A stretch of 5,219 nucleotides of DNA, taken from NCBI GenBank assembly GCA_013791675.1, contig VMTI01000288.1, positions 1 to 5,219 of the forward strand, given 5' to 3'. Both the position numbers and the translations under genes were made by a program. The stretch comes from a bacterium (GTDB lineage Bacteria > CG03). Under the pieces are notes generated by a model. That model did not search any database, was not told the origin of the DNA, and saw nothing but the letters and a program-made list of their open reading frames with translations. Within the stretch, counting starts at the first letter, position 1, and each line of letters opens with the position of its first letter. Shown here piece after piece: positions 4,347-5,219 of this stretch.

Positions 4347-5219
4347 TCATTTTTCTGTCGTCTCAAAAACCGCCTGACTCCTCGTCTTCCGGTTGAGTTC
4401 AAGCACTATGTCACGGTACTTCTGATAATCCGCGGGCTTCACATCCTCGTTTTTCGCGGCACTTTTTTCGGTATATATCAATTCGCTGCCCGAGAGATTA
4501 AATTTACGGCTCATCGAAAACCATTGATTGTCCTCATTTACCTCATCAGGTATAAACACCGCTTTCCATGACGGCGGCAGAATCAGCTTCGTCTCGGTAA
4601 TTTCCTCCGACGTAAGCGAGGCCTTTATCGGATATTTCCGTGTTTCTTTGGACACAATGGAGGTATCAACTCCGCCCCACTGCGGCGCAAGACGTATGCC
4701 GCCCGCTTTTTTCAGGTAATCCATCCCCTCAAAAGTCATTTTAAGACGGCACGGCGCCGCCATGTTATTCACATCCGGAAGCTCGTAATTTTTGAGCGAG
4801 GCGTTGGGCGTTATATCATTGACCTTTTTTTCAAGGGCCTCTTTTATCTGAACGGGCTTGGTGTATTTGAGCCAGTATCTCTGCCCCTGGTCGTACCGGC
4901 CTTTTGTTTCCACACTCCGGGAAGCCTGAATTCTCTCGTCGTCTTCCACCTTTATCGTCATTTCCGTAGTCGCGCTGTTCGCGGCGCTTTCAAACACCGG
5001 CGTTTCCATGATCTCGTATCTGTCGTCAAAAAAGACAAGCACTTTTCTTCCCTGGTCGCCGCCGGGCAAATCCCCGAAAGTGCAAGTCTCCGACGTCGGA
5101 TCCATGAATATTATTTTTCCGTCTATTTTCACGCAGGCGATGGCATGATTGAAAACAAGCTCCGGAAAATCGGGAATCATGGGAAATGTCCCCCGCGTTC
5201 CTATGAGAACAAGATAAGC
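4347..5219 (-). CDS. Transglutaminase-like (DUF3857-type) protein, C-terminal part; 5' end beyond the window
   Basis: The reading frame is open to the window edge, so the 290 residues seen are only the C-terminal part. The ATG at 5180 is internal: 13 in-frame codons upstream (AYLVLIGTRGTFP) continue the fold and carry no stop. The first 60 residues match the end of a transglutaminase-like core: FNHAIACV (catalytic-type His, residue 25 of the visible part), then IDGKIIFMDPTS (catalytic-type Asp, residue 40) and FGDLPGGDQGRKVLV, as in DUF3857/transglutaminase proteins. The catalytic Cys would lie outside the window. The remaining 230 or so residues form a beta-rich region after the core, with patterns like TEMTIKVEDDERIQAS and LKMTFEGMDYLKK. 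Proteins of this type are usually exported, but the signal region is not visible. The substrate is unknown; activity as a protease, peptidase or cross-linking enzyme cannot be separated from sequence alone. Confidence 0.85.
   Translation of the reverse strand, partial: AYLVLIGTRGTFPMIPDFPELVFNHAIACVKIDGKIIFMDPTSETCTFGDLPGGDQGRKVLVFFDDRYEIMETPVFESAANSATTEMTIKVEDDERIQASRSVETKGRYDQGQRYWLKYTKPVQIKEALEKKVNDITPNASLKNYELPDVNNMAAPCRLKMTFEGMDYLKKAGGIRLAPQWGGVDTSIVSKETRKYPIKASLTSEEITETKLILPPSWKAVFIPDEVNEDNQWFSMSRKFNLSGSELIYTEKSAAKNEDVKPADYQKYRDIVLELNRKTRSQAVFETTEK

Noticed and set aside
5178..5180. ATG at 5180 as the start of the transglutaminase-like gene
   Set aside because: The frame stays open to the window edge, and the upstream codons fit the fold. 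A protein starting here would lack the catalytic Cys and most of the core domain.
5184..5203. Possible further copy of the lepB-leader motif (GTCCCCCGCGTTCCTA)
   Set aside because: It shares only TTCCTA and a run of C with the motif, has no matching arms, and lies in the coding frame of the transglutaminase-like gene.

Overview
The window is a gene-dense stretch of bacterial chromosome. Every supported gene lies on the minus strand, so transcription runs from position 5219 towards position 1. The order of transcription is: 3' part of a transglutaminase-like protein (cut by the window edge), signal peptidase I (lepB), anthranilate synthase component I (trpE), anthranilate synthase component II (trpG), a membrane-anchored protein with three PASTA domains, and ribulose-phosphate 3-epimerase (rpe). 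The last five genes are chained by overlaps: lepB/trpE 11 bp, trpE/trpG 4 bp (TTGA), trpG/PASTA 4 bp (ATGA), PASTA/rpe 1 bp (TGATG). They very probably form one translationally coupled transcript. The only internal gap is 31 bp between the transglutaminase-like gene and lepB, and it is nearly filled by a small hairpin. The last 120 bp, downstream of rpe, are A+T-rich and hold no gene.

Functionally the operon mixes envelope work (protein export by LepB, a PASTA protein expected to sense peptidoglycan, an exported or periplasmic transglutaminase-like protein) with the first step of tryptophan synthesis and a pentose-phosphate enzyme. TrpE keeps both the tryptophan feedback motif and the anthranilate-type active-site signature. 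No leader peptide or attenuator can sit in front of it, because its start lies inside lepB. The PASTA-rpe pair recalls the prkC-rsgA-rpe neighbourhood known from Firmicutes, but here the kinase domain and rsgA are absent.

The most unusual feature is a 61-bp repeat found twice, in the same orientation (1875-1935 and 3177-3237, 57 of 61 bases identical by hand alignment). Each copy sits inside an intact coding region: one in trpG, one in trpE. The copies are read in different frames, so the same DNA encodes unrelated peptides in the two subunits of one enzyme. Each lands in a loop or linker where the protein families vary. The repeat is partly palindromic, and its edge module ATTGGKGMCRG recurs in the hairpin in front of lepB. 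This looks like a dispersed REP-like palindromic element that has invaded genes in frame, comparable in principle to the Rickettsia palindromic elements. Its mobility and genome-wide copy number cannot be judged from this window.

The taxonomy is uncertain. The protein sequences and gene mix suggest an uncultivated Gram-negative-type lineage (Elusimicrobiota or Omnitrophota come to mind), but this is an impression and not a demonstrated assignment.
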